From NCBI GenBank assembly GCA_947179485.1, contig OX359247.1:43430631-43494630 (forward strand): DNA of 64,000 bases, read 5' to 3'. The notes below the pieces were generated by a model. The model saw nothing but the letters and a program-made list of their open reading frames with translations, ran no database searches and was not told where the DNA came from. The stretch comes from Allacma fusca (lineage: Eukaryota; Arthropoda; Collembola; Symphypleona; Sminthuridae). The position numbers were made by a program, and so were the translations under genes. How positions within the stretch are numbered: position 1 is the first letter of the stretch; each line of letters starts with the position of its first letter. Below, one piece after another: positions 50,648 through 62,530 of the stretch.

Positions 50648-53600
50648 TGCGTAAGTGGGAATGTCAACTCCAGGGATATCTCAGTCAATAAATTTTGAAA
50701 ATCGTTGCGCTTTGTTAAGTAAGTAATTTTTATATAGTGAATTATTCAAAACAAATGTATTTTCAACGAATTTCTACTCATAATAGAGTTCAATTTGTTA
50801 GTTGTAACGTTAGCTCAGCTATTTTTGTGTGTGAACGAAGAGCCGAACTCGGAACGTTGTAATTATTACTAAACCTTACTATTATAAACATTGACATAGT
50901 CCGCGGATAATGTTGCCCTTGAAATTTGATGCGTGGCTGCTCATTTGGACTCATTTTGTGTGTACACATAATTACTCATTTTCATCTGCATGATGATATG
51001 TATTTTCATTGTAGCCAATTACAAAGCTTCAGTGTTTCTATTCAAATAGGAACCACAAATGGGCATCGCAGAACCGCCTCTACTGCAAAATAATCCCAAA
51101 TAAAATACCGGTACCGTAAATATCAAGTACTCTCCGAGCTCGTTGTAACGTGTGTAATTATATGGGCTCGTCAAATATATAATTGCTCGGAGAGACAACA
51201 TTTCTTCAAATTGTAACAAATCCTACCTTTAACTTTAGTTGAGCAGGACCCGGATATTCCTGCAATTATGCTCGTCGTAGTAATAATTATGAGCTTGAAT
51301 GAAATACTCATTCCTGATGCAAGGTCATGATACAGGGCAAAATGAAATCCACCGTTTACACACATAAAAATATTTCAGTATCAATTGTACCCATTACCGC
51401 TTAAGGCATGCTTAATTATTATCCAATATTTATCTCAATCGGGGCTCCTCATGGGTACAGGTAATACCTGCTATTTCAGTTTGGACAGGCACGGTTTGAG
51501 TTTTGTCATCAAAGGTAAACATTCAATATGAACGTTAAAATTTCCTAGGCTAGAAAAATACCAGCAAATCTTTCCTTCAAATGTGCAAGTAAACTTGTAA
51601 AATAAACAATTTTAATGAGCGATTCCATAATAATTGCCAACGCCAGTTCAAGGGTGAAGAAAGTTTACAGTAACAATAGCAATAAGCTATTTGACCACCT
51701 TCATGGTTAAATTATGATAGAATTTTCAACATTCATTTTGAACGTATGTAAATAATATCTCAATATTTACCCGATTTTTAAATTCGGACAAGTAATTTTT
51801 ACCCCAGTAATTTAATTTAGTAACATAATTTTGATTTTCCGCTAATTTGGGTACAGGATCAGACCCCAGTAATATTCCAGCATTTTTGAACCCCAGCACT
51901 ATTCCCACATGTTTAAATATGCAGCAGCCCCACAAGTAAGTTATGGCTTCAGTAATTGTGTACATTACAATAAAGCACAGCATGAAAGTAGCACCATAAT
52001 ATTAAGACTTTAACATATTTCAAATAAAAACACGCTTGAAGACACACATGAAGAATTTTTAGCACTCAATTTGAATGAACCAGCAGTATATTATAGAAAC
52101 ATGTGCACATAAAGTCTGGTTACATGCAAAACCCCCTCCTTATACTTAATTAGCCTGGGTAGTGAAAATTGAGCTGAATTGCTAATTTGCTTAGAAACAA
52201 AATTAATTAAAGATCATACTACTGAGTGGCTCCTCCAAAGACCCAAGACAGTGAGTGCATGCAGTTAAAACAAAAGTTTCTTTTGTTATCCTAAACACAA
52301 GTAGTAATTCATCCATCTTATGATTATTACAATAAAAAATCCCCATAAATAATTTATCTTGGGATTTGTAGCACAAACTTTGGTGTACACAGTGGATTTG
52401 CTCAAACAGGTGTACGTGAGCTTAAAATAGATTTTGCTTGAACAAAATACTCTCCTACGAAATTATTCAACTTCATACAGTCATATTTTAAAAACTAGTC
52501 TCTCCTTTCTGAGCTTTAATGTTGTCCTCAAGAAAAATCTCTCCTCAAAATTAATTTGATCTTAGTACTCATCCAAACTGAAGTCACATGCTGACATGCA
52601 TTTCAGAGTTTTGAAAACATTTGTCCTGAGCTCCACTTCCGGTGGATTATTAACACAACAAAATACGTAAGATATCTTCCTGATTTATTATTTTAGGAAT
52701 ATTTAAATAATAACGTTTTTTACATAATAATTACATTTACTTATGTTCCACTGCTATAAATACCATAGCGTGCAGCGTAATCTCGCTAATTTCCTCTAAA
52801 GTGGCAAAAAAACTTGGCCCAAGTCCAGCAAGCTTACTACAGGTCTAATTTTTCTCCCCACAATAAGCAACTCCCTGTAAGAGTCTTGAGCTGCTCTTTA
52901 GAGGTGTTGTTAAGGGCAGGGGTTTATTTTCTCAAAGTAGAATTATCTCCCTAATACCCTGGAATATAGCTCTTAGAAATATCCGTTTGTGTTATTTATT
53001 AGTAGGACTTGTTTCCAATCCCTATTTGACATTGTTACCAGAACCAAAAGGAAATTATTATTAAATTCCTGACATTTGTGACTCCAAACAGCCATAAGGT
53101 TCACATTTAATTAAATCCTCCAGTGATTATAATAAAATTGAATGTGGGACTTACCGTGTTGTTGACCATTCCTGTCAAGTATAGTCCTAACAACCTACTG
53201 GGACTCTAGAGACTTGCCGTCTTGACAGTTCTGAGCCGACTTATTTTTAGTTCCTTTTTTTATGTATTACTTTACAGCATTACCACTTAGAAACTCATTG
53301 GTACATAAATTCCTCCAACCAGTCTTTACGTTCCTTACAAGGTGCTTATTTTATAGCATATTCCGGGGAAAGCATCTAAATATAGTTATTGGCCTCTCCT
53401 TATCTTACTACTGCTCCACGAATTAAATACAAGCTCTGGTAGCTCCTGTAAGAATAATTAACTTCTAATTGCTCACTGGTTCGTTATCATGTCCTTTGGC
53501 AAAATCAAATGATTCTTAAATGTCAAATAAGGTGAAGAGCTGCTGGAAAATTCTTTGAAGTAGAGTCTTCTCCTGGAAGACCTTGAGTTAAAAAAGGAGA

Positions 53601-54145
53601 TTGCCTATCCACAAGCTAATTATTCTACAAGAAATATTGTTTCTAAACGGAAAACTAACCCATATATTGCTTTTAAATTATGGTAGTGCCAGGAAAAGTC
53701 CTAAAACATGTTGTAATGACTGAAAGACCAGGCGTAGTAATAGATACAGATAATCCCAACAGTGCTCGCACCCACTCCCTACCCTTTTTGAATGAGTGAC
53801 AGGCCAGAACTGACGTAGGGAACAAATGTTGCAATTAAATCACTTCCCATAATCAGACTCTGTATTTCTCGAAACTGTGTAAAGTTTTGTGGAAATTTTC
53901 AAAATAAAGTAAATATCTTATCAACGCGAGCCCCGTATAAATATTTCCAAAGAACATTCAATTGCACTTATGGTCAAAATAAGTGGTCCGCCTGCGTAAA
54001 TCCCACAAGTTATCAACCTCACCGGTTAGGACATTACCTATGTAACTTATGTATCTATTGATAACTCATTTACAAGGGTTAAGCTCCCCACATGCATGGT
54101 CGGACCTCTCAATAATATTATTACTAAACTCATTTGATTATCAAC
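50648..54145. other. Intergenic, no gene recognised
   Basis: AT-rich sequence without long frames, splice chains or repeat structure that I can support. Confidence 0.5.
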
Positions 54146-54634
54146 TTAAAATTGATAAATGTTAATAGGAAGAGCACACAATGTCATTGCTGATCTCAAT
54201 GCTTCGTACATTGTCCTATGCCAGGTTTTATAATAACTAAAGAATATAGAACAGTTACCCTTATGTAGCTCAGGCTTTCCTTTGGGTCTACTCCCTGGAA
54301 AAATACTTAAAAAGACAGGAATAATTATCACCAGGAAGAAAACATGAGAGATGATGAGGACAATTGAGATGGCTTGATTGGCAACTCCATGCAATACAAA
54401 GCCATGTATGCACCTACATTTAGGTAAAGATGTGCATAATCCCACATCATGTAATAGGCAATATTGACTGAAATCAAGGTGTGAGTCCAATCCCGTGTCC
54501 AAGTACGGAGTTGACTCCAGTAATAGACAATGTATTGAGTAACCATATTCCCCTAAACATTGACTTCGCAGAAAGTCCATGGAAAAAAAGTAAACAAAGG
54601 ATTTAAACAGTAATATAATAATTAATCCTTCCAT
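54146..54634 (-). CDS. Candidate small Cys-rich single-pass membrane protein (162 aa)
   Basis: I do not recognise a family. The frame is long for this AT-rich DNA and has a sensible layout. Residues 1-20 (MEGLIIILLFKSFVYFFSMD) look like a signal peptide. Then comes an ectodomain with spaced cysteines ending LLHDVGLCTSLPKCRCIHGF; the CxCxxGF end is like EB or EGF-type modules. A strongly hydrophobic helix follows (about 88-110, ISIVLIISHVFFLVIIIPVF), then a short basic tail. A donor-like GGTAACTG after residue ~124 could mean the gene is spliced and the last 40 residues are intronic. A segment PCQNGDKYLN on the same strand near 54705-54735 could belong to an upstream exon. No promoter identified. 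The EB/EGF resemblance is weak. Confidence 0.42.
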   Translation of the reverse strand: MEGLIIILLFKSFVYFFSMDFLRSQCLGEYGYSIHCLLLESTPYLDTGLDSHLDFSQYCLLHDVGLCTSLPKCRCIHGFVLHGVANQAISIVLIISHVFFLVIIIPVFLSIFPGSRPKGKPELHKGNCSIFFSYYKTWHRTMYEALRSAMTLCALPINIYQF

Positions 54635-55179
54635 GGAACCGCTCAACTTCGCGTGCTACTACTAAGGAAAGGTTACAAAAATATTAACAGAAATAATTAC
54701 CATTTAGGTATTTATCTCCATTTTGACAAGGACTGACCCCACTCCTGCCCATTTAAATCCCGAGGTTCCTGACGCTCATGCCAATGTTGTCCAGGACTAT
54801 GGTCACCGTCACGGTCCAACCACAAACCCCACGTCATAATTTGATTTTTACTTTCGTTTAGTAATAAATAATAGACTGCAGATCCTATAATTATACATGG
54901 AAGCAATTAGCACCTGCCGTCCGATTGGGTAATAGAAAGTGATAACATAAACAATTATATCTCGTGCTTAGGGATCAAATAGTATGTTCCAAGACACTAA
55001 AAGTATCCTCATATGACCATCCAGGTGTAATCACAATTTCCTTATGACCGCTGTCAAAGTGTGATAACCAGGAAAAATGTTAATGGTACAAAGAGTGTAA
55101 TAATTCTAGGAAGCTGGAATAGTAGTGTTCCAAACTTTCATTCACCCCCCCCAATCTTTATGTTGGTTCGTGACTAGGG

Positions 55180-55216
55180 TATAAAACCCGAGTGGAAACT
55201 TTTGTTGGGATCAGTG
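55180..55216 (+). promoter_or_regulatory. TATA + initiator promoter of the SLC35G-like gene
   Basis: TATAAAA (55180-55186) is followed by GATCAGTG with A at 55213, 33 nt from the TATA T. This gives a ~314-nt 5' UTR before the ATG at 55527. Confidence 0.65.
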
Positions 55217-55526
55217 TAAAACCTGAGGAAACCTGAGGAAGCTTTAATACTGATTTCGCGTGACGCCTCTCTAAGTATCTGAAATTCTACAGTGAAGCAC
55301 TGTCAACTGGAAACTATCTACAGCTGAGTTACTGGTCACTAAAGAACAAAAATAAAAACTGGGTCTGTTCATTGGTCTCTTGTGGTTCCTTGATCTTTCA
55401 ACTCATCCATCTCTCAACTCTTTTACATTATCACTCATCCCAAATAGTCTTCAATTTTTTTTTTGGGTATAAAACGGCTGTTCTCCCCCAAAGGAACTGT
55501 AGTTGTTTCAAAATCGTCAAGCCGGA

Positions 55527-57603
55527 ATGCCTCCCTCACATAGTAGTAGTAATCTGACCTCAGGTTCGGAAATGCAGTCAACGGAAGGGACCTCTTCCGA
55601 AGTGCAGAGTACGATCCGGAAGGAAGACTACGTCAGATTTGCTGTTAATCTTAGCAATCATAGTTTTTGTACGGGCTGTCAGACTCCCAATCCAGGCCCA
55701 ACACAGAAAACCAAGTTGAAACATTTTGTGAAGCAGATCAAGCTATTTTGCACGGGAGACAATAAGGAGGAGATTGTTATTCATGCTGATCATGGGATCG
55801 TTCCCGAGTCGGAGTCCAGCCATGAAAAAACTGAGACAACTGATATGGAGGACAATAGTCACAAGAAGAAAAAGAAGAGTAAACTACGAAAATATCGTGG
55901 GTTCATGTTTGCAGTCCTGTCCAGCCTCTGTTTTTCTCTCACAGCACTTATTGTCAAGTCCTTGGAAGACTACAATGCAGTGAATTTAGCCCTTTGGAGA
56001 TTCCAAGGTGCGTTCCTCCCAGCAATACCATTGATGATTATGCATCAGTGTTCCAAACAGAATAAGAGAAAGCTAGAGGGGTATGAGAAGAAGGAAAAGA
56101 CCAAATGGTCCGGTCTCAAAATTACTGGGTTACTTGTGGTGAGTTGAGTATTTATTGTCAATTTCCCTCAATGATTAAACAGTAACTGGCTTTGCGTAGT
56201 TAGGGAGGGTATACCAGGAAATTTTATAATAAATTTGTGTCCTCTCATTGGGACTAAGGCATTTCAACTGACATTTAAATTAACAATTCAGGCCAAATAA
56301 CAGACCTGGTACTGGGAACCTCAACTTTTACTTTAGAGTTACTTGAGTTTCGGGTGTACAGTATACTTAAAAGTAATGTAATTTAATATGCCCTGCTTGA
56401 GCTTTTCCATGGAATCTCTAACTAAAGGAAATTTTCTGTCCTTTTTAACAGTTACGAAGTATCTTCACTTGCAATGCCTTGCTGCTCCATTTTTATTCCC
56501 TCAAGTACCTGTCCCTTGGAGATGCCTCAGTGATTTTGTGCAGCACTCCCGTCTTTGCTTACATTGTTGCTTTCGTTCTGCTGAGGGAGCCTTGCGGATT
56601 TGTCCCGATTGGGACTTCCGTTACTACACTTCTGGGCGTTATTTTCATTCTGAGACCCCCAGTGTTCACTGGTCAAGGGACGTTTGACTACAATACTATG
56701 GTAAGTATTTTAGAAATGTCCTTTTCCGAATTCCAGGGAGCTCTCATGTATTTTTAAAATCTTGAATTTTGTCCTGTAGATACTGATTTCTATTGAAAAT
56801 TCCAACTAATATTTTTCTGCGTATTTATATGTAGGTTGTACTGATTTCTATTGAAAATTCCAACTAATATTTTTCTGCATATTTATATGTAGGTTGGGAC
56901 TTCCTTGGCATTTGGCTCAACCCTTCTAGCTACAGTTTCTTATTGTCTTCTGAGATACTCACGCAGTGTGCACTACTCCCTCACAACCTTCTTCTTTGGA
57001 GCTTGGGGAACTTTTGAGAATTTAATTGTTGCTCTAGCTTTAGGGATTTTTAGCCTCCCGCATGGAAATAAGCACTGGTGGTTGGGAGGGGCTCTGGCGG
57101 TTTTGACTTTCTTCGGGTGAGACTATAATAATAATTCTGTATTTCCAGAACCTCCTTAATCTTATAAGTACATGATAAAAATATAGTTTATTTGTATTGT
57201 GTAAAAACTATAAAAAAGCTTTTTAAAGACTTGTGATCATTTTATGGGATTTCATTGGTTACAGACAAATTTCCATCATACTGGCCCTAAAATATGAGAA
57301 AGCTGGTCCTGTCACTCTCATAAAAACTGTTGATGTTCTCTTTGGATTTCTGTGGCAGATGTTGTTTTTCCAATTGGTTCCGGACCTTTTCAGGTACTAC
57401 ACACGTTTTATGTCCCGCAATTCTTGGGAGATTAGAGTCTTTCTTGGGGAATGGTCTCATCAATATACATTGTCTTGTTGAATAGTATTGTCGGGGCGTC
57501 GATAGTCGTTTGTGGAGTGGTTGTCATCGGAGTTCGTAAGTGGATAGGGACGTTACCGGAAGACGATATCATTCGGATCAAGTTTGGGTTCATGCTCAAG
57601 TAG
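55527..57603 (+). CDS. SLC35G-like EamA-domain membrane transporter (5 exons, 443 aa)
   Basis: A drug/metabolite-transporter superfamily protein with two EamA repeats, expected as a ten-helix membrane protein. SLC35G relatives are poorly characterised, so no substrate is proposed. Exons: 55527-56138, 56452-56700, 56893-57116, 57265-57393, 57486-57603 (1332 nt, phases consistent, GT..AG). Residues 1-124 are hydrophilic and end in a Lys-rich stretch (KKKKKSKLRKYR). TM1 begins at 125 (GFMFAVLSSLCFSLTALIVK), and NLALWRFQG is the typical EamA 'RF' turn. Exon 2 has LSLGDASVILCSTPVFAYIV and FVLLREPCG, strong SLC35G signatures. Exon 5 ends with a last helix and FGFMLK. At 443 aa it is longer than usual relatives because of the N-terminal tail. 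Intron 2 has a tandem duplication of its acceptor. Confidence 0.88.
56781..56896 (+). repeat. 58-bp tandem duplication over a splice acceptor
   Basis: Two copies (56781-56838 and 56839-56896) differ at one base. Each ends ATGTAG|GTTG, so the duplication copied the intron 2 acceptor and four bases of exon 3. Using the upstream acceptor (56834) would read ten codons and then hit TAA. Confidence 0.9.
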
Positions 57604-59614
57604 TCGTTCTCTCTCCTTCCCCAGATCATTCTGGCTTGACGCTTTCTTCTCCCCGTCCTGGTCATTAAGCCAGTACTTTTTCTTAATTATTTACGGACAT
57701 TAATTTATTACTTGTACATAGAATACATAGATAATTATATACATATAGATACAATAATAATTATAGACATAGGGAAATATATCAAACTGACTTGAACGCT
57801 CTTAACGACATGAAAGATTTCCTACTCCGCGGTCCTAGCTTTATATAACACGTGTGTAATTCGTTTCCTTAAATTATTATCTCTATACAACAATGTATGC
57901 TCTACCTATGTATGTATGTACCTGTTTGATTCCTGCCTTTGAGCAAGGTTACTCCCCTCTGTGTTATACATACTCATACATATGCATGACTCTGTTATCT
58001 TGAGGATGTACAATATGCTCAAGAAACAAGTTATTTATGAGTGCGTTGTGGTCTAGTTACTAATCTTGTGCAAATATTTACATCATGTTTAATTTATTAG
58101 ACGGTAAGGTAGGTCGGGCTAGCTCCAGTTGTTAATGTGTAGTCGGATAGATGTACTTACGTTTGTTCCAATACTATTTGTAGCCATTATTGTATATCTA
58201 CAGGTATTGGGATCTTCAGGAAGTTCTTTAGGATTAAGGTTTATTTTCGTTGATTTAATATTATTCATTAATTGTAATCATTTGGGGATGCACTGCTGGC
58301 GGTGCATTCGGTCAGATCAAACTTGTTGGCCTATGTTCACTTACTACTAAATACAAATCTGACGGACTATGTCACAATGTATGTACCTGTGTACCTGTTC
58401 CTGATACATGCTTTAGACACTGTTCATGTCCAATATAATCTGTTATGAACCACAAATGTCACTTAAATGTTACTCACATTTTACCATGCAAATAGAAATT
58501 ATATTACTTACACACATATTGAAATCCGGAGTACACTGTAAGTATATTAATTTGTAAGTACGAAGATACATATAACTACGATGCAATAAATCATCGAGTC
58601 TAATGCTCACGTGTACAAGTACTTACATAGGTACGAAAGACACAGTTTTATGAATATCTCCAGGTCGTGAGTTAGGAGAACTCTTCCTATAGGTTGTAGT
58701 TGAATAAAAAACTTTCACGACCAAGAATGCATCTGTGAGAAGTTGTCCTCAGGAAATGAGTAACTTGTGAGGAAATTTGAGGGAGAGAAAAACACAGTCT
58801 AAATTAATTACAATATTTAAAGTGCTCGTAGTGAGCAATATGTAGATACCTGATCCCTACTTAAGAGAAGCTTACACGAGAAGGTAAAACCTAATCTTTC
58901 CAAGTACGTAAATAACATTACACTCAAAAGGAAAATAAAGATATCTTCCAAATCTCCCGACACATGCCAAGGTTAGGAGTATCTACATATCTACGTGCAG
59001 GAGATGAAGAGGAAGATTAGGTGCCACTTTCTGGGAGTACACACTTCACCGGAAATGATCTTTATGGAATTTATGCAAGGTACATAATTACACGGAATCA
59101 ACATGCTAATCTGATGCATATCTAGCAAAATGTTCCATTCCCAATGAATCTCCGCTCCAGTAAACAAATTCAGATGAGGATTCTGATAAATCTGCAATCC
59201 GGACTAATTCAGTAATTATACAGTCTCTCGAACCACATGGACTGGGAAAATTGACGCGGTTATTTCCCCCTTACATGGGCTCTAACCGAGACCACAGCCG
59301 GAGTATAACAGGGACTGGGAGCACATTAAAAATAAGCCCAAAATAATAACAGGAACCACCAGCAGTAGTAAAAACAAACGGACCATAAATTCCTACCCAA
59401 CCCCGACTCTCTAGAGCTGACGAGCATGAGATAGTCAGTGAGTATAGAAAGGGCTCCCCATAAAAATTTAATCCTACGATTAATGTAGGAATAGCAATGT
59501 ATAGTTTAAATGAGGACGAATAGCTCTCACAGCAAAATGGATCATTCTGTCTGAAATGGCTGAAGGAAGCGATTAAATGTGCCTGGCAAACACGAGATAC
59601 AGTTGTTGTGACTG
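57604..59614. other. 3' flank of the SLC35G-like gene
   Basis: The nearest canonical AATAAA is at about 58585, so the 3' UTR is either long or uses a variant signal. TATG/TACA tracts are frequent. No further gene recognised. Confidence 0.45.
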
Positions 59615-59638
59615 CTCTCTCTCTCTCTCTCTCTCTCT
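59615..59638 (+). repeat. (CT)n microsatellite
   Basis: Twelve CT units. A second, impure CT-rich stretch lies at about 60070-60130. Confidence 0.9.
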
Positions 59639-61899
59639 ATCACTCTCTCACTCTTTGCCTGCCTTGAGTAAGAATAGAACACATGAACTCACCATATAGA
59701 TTTCCCTCATTGTACTGCTGGCCAGCCCTTTCGAAAAGAGTCCCAGCAGCAGGTGGAAGATTCTCCGGTCAGTGAGAATTTGACGCAGTTGGAAATATTA
59801 AATGTACAGGAGCATCCGGGGGAATACCAACAGCTGGATTATGACCATTTGAGAGACTCCATAAGCATTGAGGGAAAGATCCCTCACGGGAATCCCTTTC
59901 CTTTATAACCCCAGTGAGCGACTCCAGGCTTTTATGGAGGTATCATGATGTGCTTACATTTACTCAGTCATGATGAGGCCCTGTGGAAACCTCCGATTCC
60001 GACACAGAGTAAAAGTTCAACATGCAACCGCAAAAGCCTTGTCGGTTCATCAATCCTCAACTTTCTCCTTTCTCTCGCTCTCACACTCCCTCTCTCTCTC
60101 TCATGCAATCTCTCTTCCCTGTAAATCAACCCTCTCTCATTTCATTACTCTTCCCTCAACCTCCCCCCAGCATCCCCTCAACTCATGGGCTTCCAGGAGG
60201 AGAAAGTGCTACTATTTCCCATGTACTATGTAGTTGTCAATTCCTTCCTGCTCCATTCTCAATCCCAGTCTCTCCGGGTAATATTAGCAAATAAAAGTAT
60301 CATTAAATAGTTGTTATGGGGAAGGAAGGAAGGTCCGACGGGAGGATATTTTCCCCGATCATTCCTTTCATAAGGCTAATTGCAAGACTCCCGTCCATTC
60401 ATCTAGAATTGCCGCAGGACGCCAGCTCTACCATCACTTCAGATTGTATCGTACAAGAACTATTTTCTGGTTCAACAATATGAACAAAGTCAGGTCTCCC
60501 AGCTATGACAAAATCCAACGGCATAGTGCACATCCAACTGTATGTATGTACATATCTATCTATAGCCAGAACCCTGCAGAACTTTAACACATTTGACATA
60601 GTATACTATGAGTATCTTTATATAAGCATATCCATAAGTACATACCTATGCATGTATGTACATGCCCTCAATCTAGTTACAAATACAAGCGGAAAGTGTA
60701 GATACCAAAAGAGCTCCGAGCTTTCCACTACTCAAGTTTACACACACCAGCATGGAATGTACCACATTTAACACAATGAGCAGAAGGCCAGACTGGAAAT
60801 AAATTCAACCTCCCAAAGCTGGAGTTTACCACAGTCTACAGTAGATACACACAAGTGTAACTATGTATGCATGCCCGTCCGTGTGCCTCAAGATTGATAA
60901 GCATGTCGGCATGAGTGTGTATGTAATTATTTATGTAAATGTCCTACAAGTACAAGGGGAAGTATGTACGGACAGGAGAGACACTGGGTCATTTACATAA
61001 ACCCCCAGACCCACCAAGTCCCGCTTGATTAAATACATGCATATACAGGAGGACACTACATACATACTTAATAAATTCTTATTAAAAGAGTACCTTACAT
61101 TTTATTACATTAAGCATGCATATACCTACATATATATTTGGACGGAGGCGCATTGGAAAATTCAAACCATAATCTAATTTCCCGCTCAAGCGCGGACTCT
61201 TCCGCTTCCACCCTGGAATCTGATTAAGAAAGCTATAAAGTGAAAAGATTTGGGAACAAAGGCTCACCACTAAAAACGAAGCTTATTTGCAATAAGCAAC
61301 TTTCCAGCACTTATACTTTAACGCCCCTACTAAAACGTGTGAAGGCACGTTTCACGTCCCTGGAATTATGTACCCACATCCCCCTCGAGGACGGCAGACA
61401 AAGAAAAAGTAAGTAAGGAAATAGTCTGTAGCTTTCCCGAGAAGATGTGTTTAAAAATGTGAGAAAGTATGTATGCAATTATGTATGTATGTATAGAGAG
61501 TGTATGGGGTGCCTTGTGGGTATGTACCTTCCCTGTGGTTGTTTCAGTGTGGGAGCATTTTATGTATGTATTCTATACGGCGGGGGGAAGACAATAACTA
61601 ATGGGAACCTTTTTGTATAAGGTTAGAAAGCATGTTCCCCACTCGTGTATACATATGTCAATGTAGGATGTAACTTGGAAGGGAGCTGGAAAAAAGAGGG
61701 AGTCTGCGCTCTGGAAGGGCTCGAGCTTTCTTTCTTTTTTAGTATTACAGTCAACTGTGAAATTTCCGTTGGGTTCCTCGAGGTTCATCGCATATCAGTA
61801 GATTGGCATCCCGGCCCAAATAAATCGTCGTGTACGCAGCTCTAGCCCTACAGACCCATTGGATATAATGTACTTTTGTCTCTTTCCTCACTCGCTCCA
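59639..61899. other. Intergenic, no gene recognised
   Basis: CT-rich and TATG-rich simple sequence (for example 60540-60560, 61468-61495) with no supported coding frame. Confidence 0.45.
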
Positions 61900-62530
61900 C
61901 ATTTTTCTCAGTTCAAGTTCTGCCACAAAGCCTGACAGTCACGGAGAGAGAGAGTGCTTGGGTGAGACTCTTCCTCAGTCATTGGGATCCTTTCCAGGAG
62001 TGTGCCAAGGGTACTTGAGAGAGTGTACATAATTCCCTCGTGCCGTATTCTATGGGAACAAATTGTTACGTGCCGTTGAAGTGATAAACAAATTAGCACG
62101 GTGTTAGTGCTAAGGACCTCCAGCAAGTTATTACGAGTTGAGAGGTGAACACGGGAGGGAAGCACGTACAGGTGGAAAGTTGCCAAAGGGAAGAGAGGAA
62201 GGGCGGACGAAAGTGAAAGTGAATGTTTCAGTCTGGATTCTAATAAAGATTTTATTTATGACTCTTTTTTTCCCTGAGTACTTTGAGCCGGACAATCCCA
62301 CAGTATTTTACGGAGAGAGTTCTCTCAAACAACGGGGAAACTTTCTCTTCTTTAATTTTTTTTTTGAGGTAAGTTCCAATAAATATTTCAATAAGAAATG
62401 TCAGCACTTTTGCACTTTATTTATCTCATACATTTTTTCCCCCTTCGAAACTACTGTATACTTCCACATCAACAATTGAATTGCTGTCGAGATTTAATGC
62501 TCCCAATTTCAAATTCAGTTGAGGTAAGTG
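61900..62530 (+). other. Possible promoter and 5' exon of a gene leaving the window
   Basis: CCTCAGTCATTGG near 61971 fits an initiator, and strong donors occur at 62369 (GAG|GTAAGTTCC) and 62524 (GAG|GTAAGTGC). The stretch is richer in G and C than its surroundings. No coding motif is seen and no TATA box was found, so this is weak. Confidence 0.22.
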
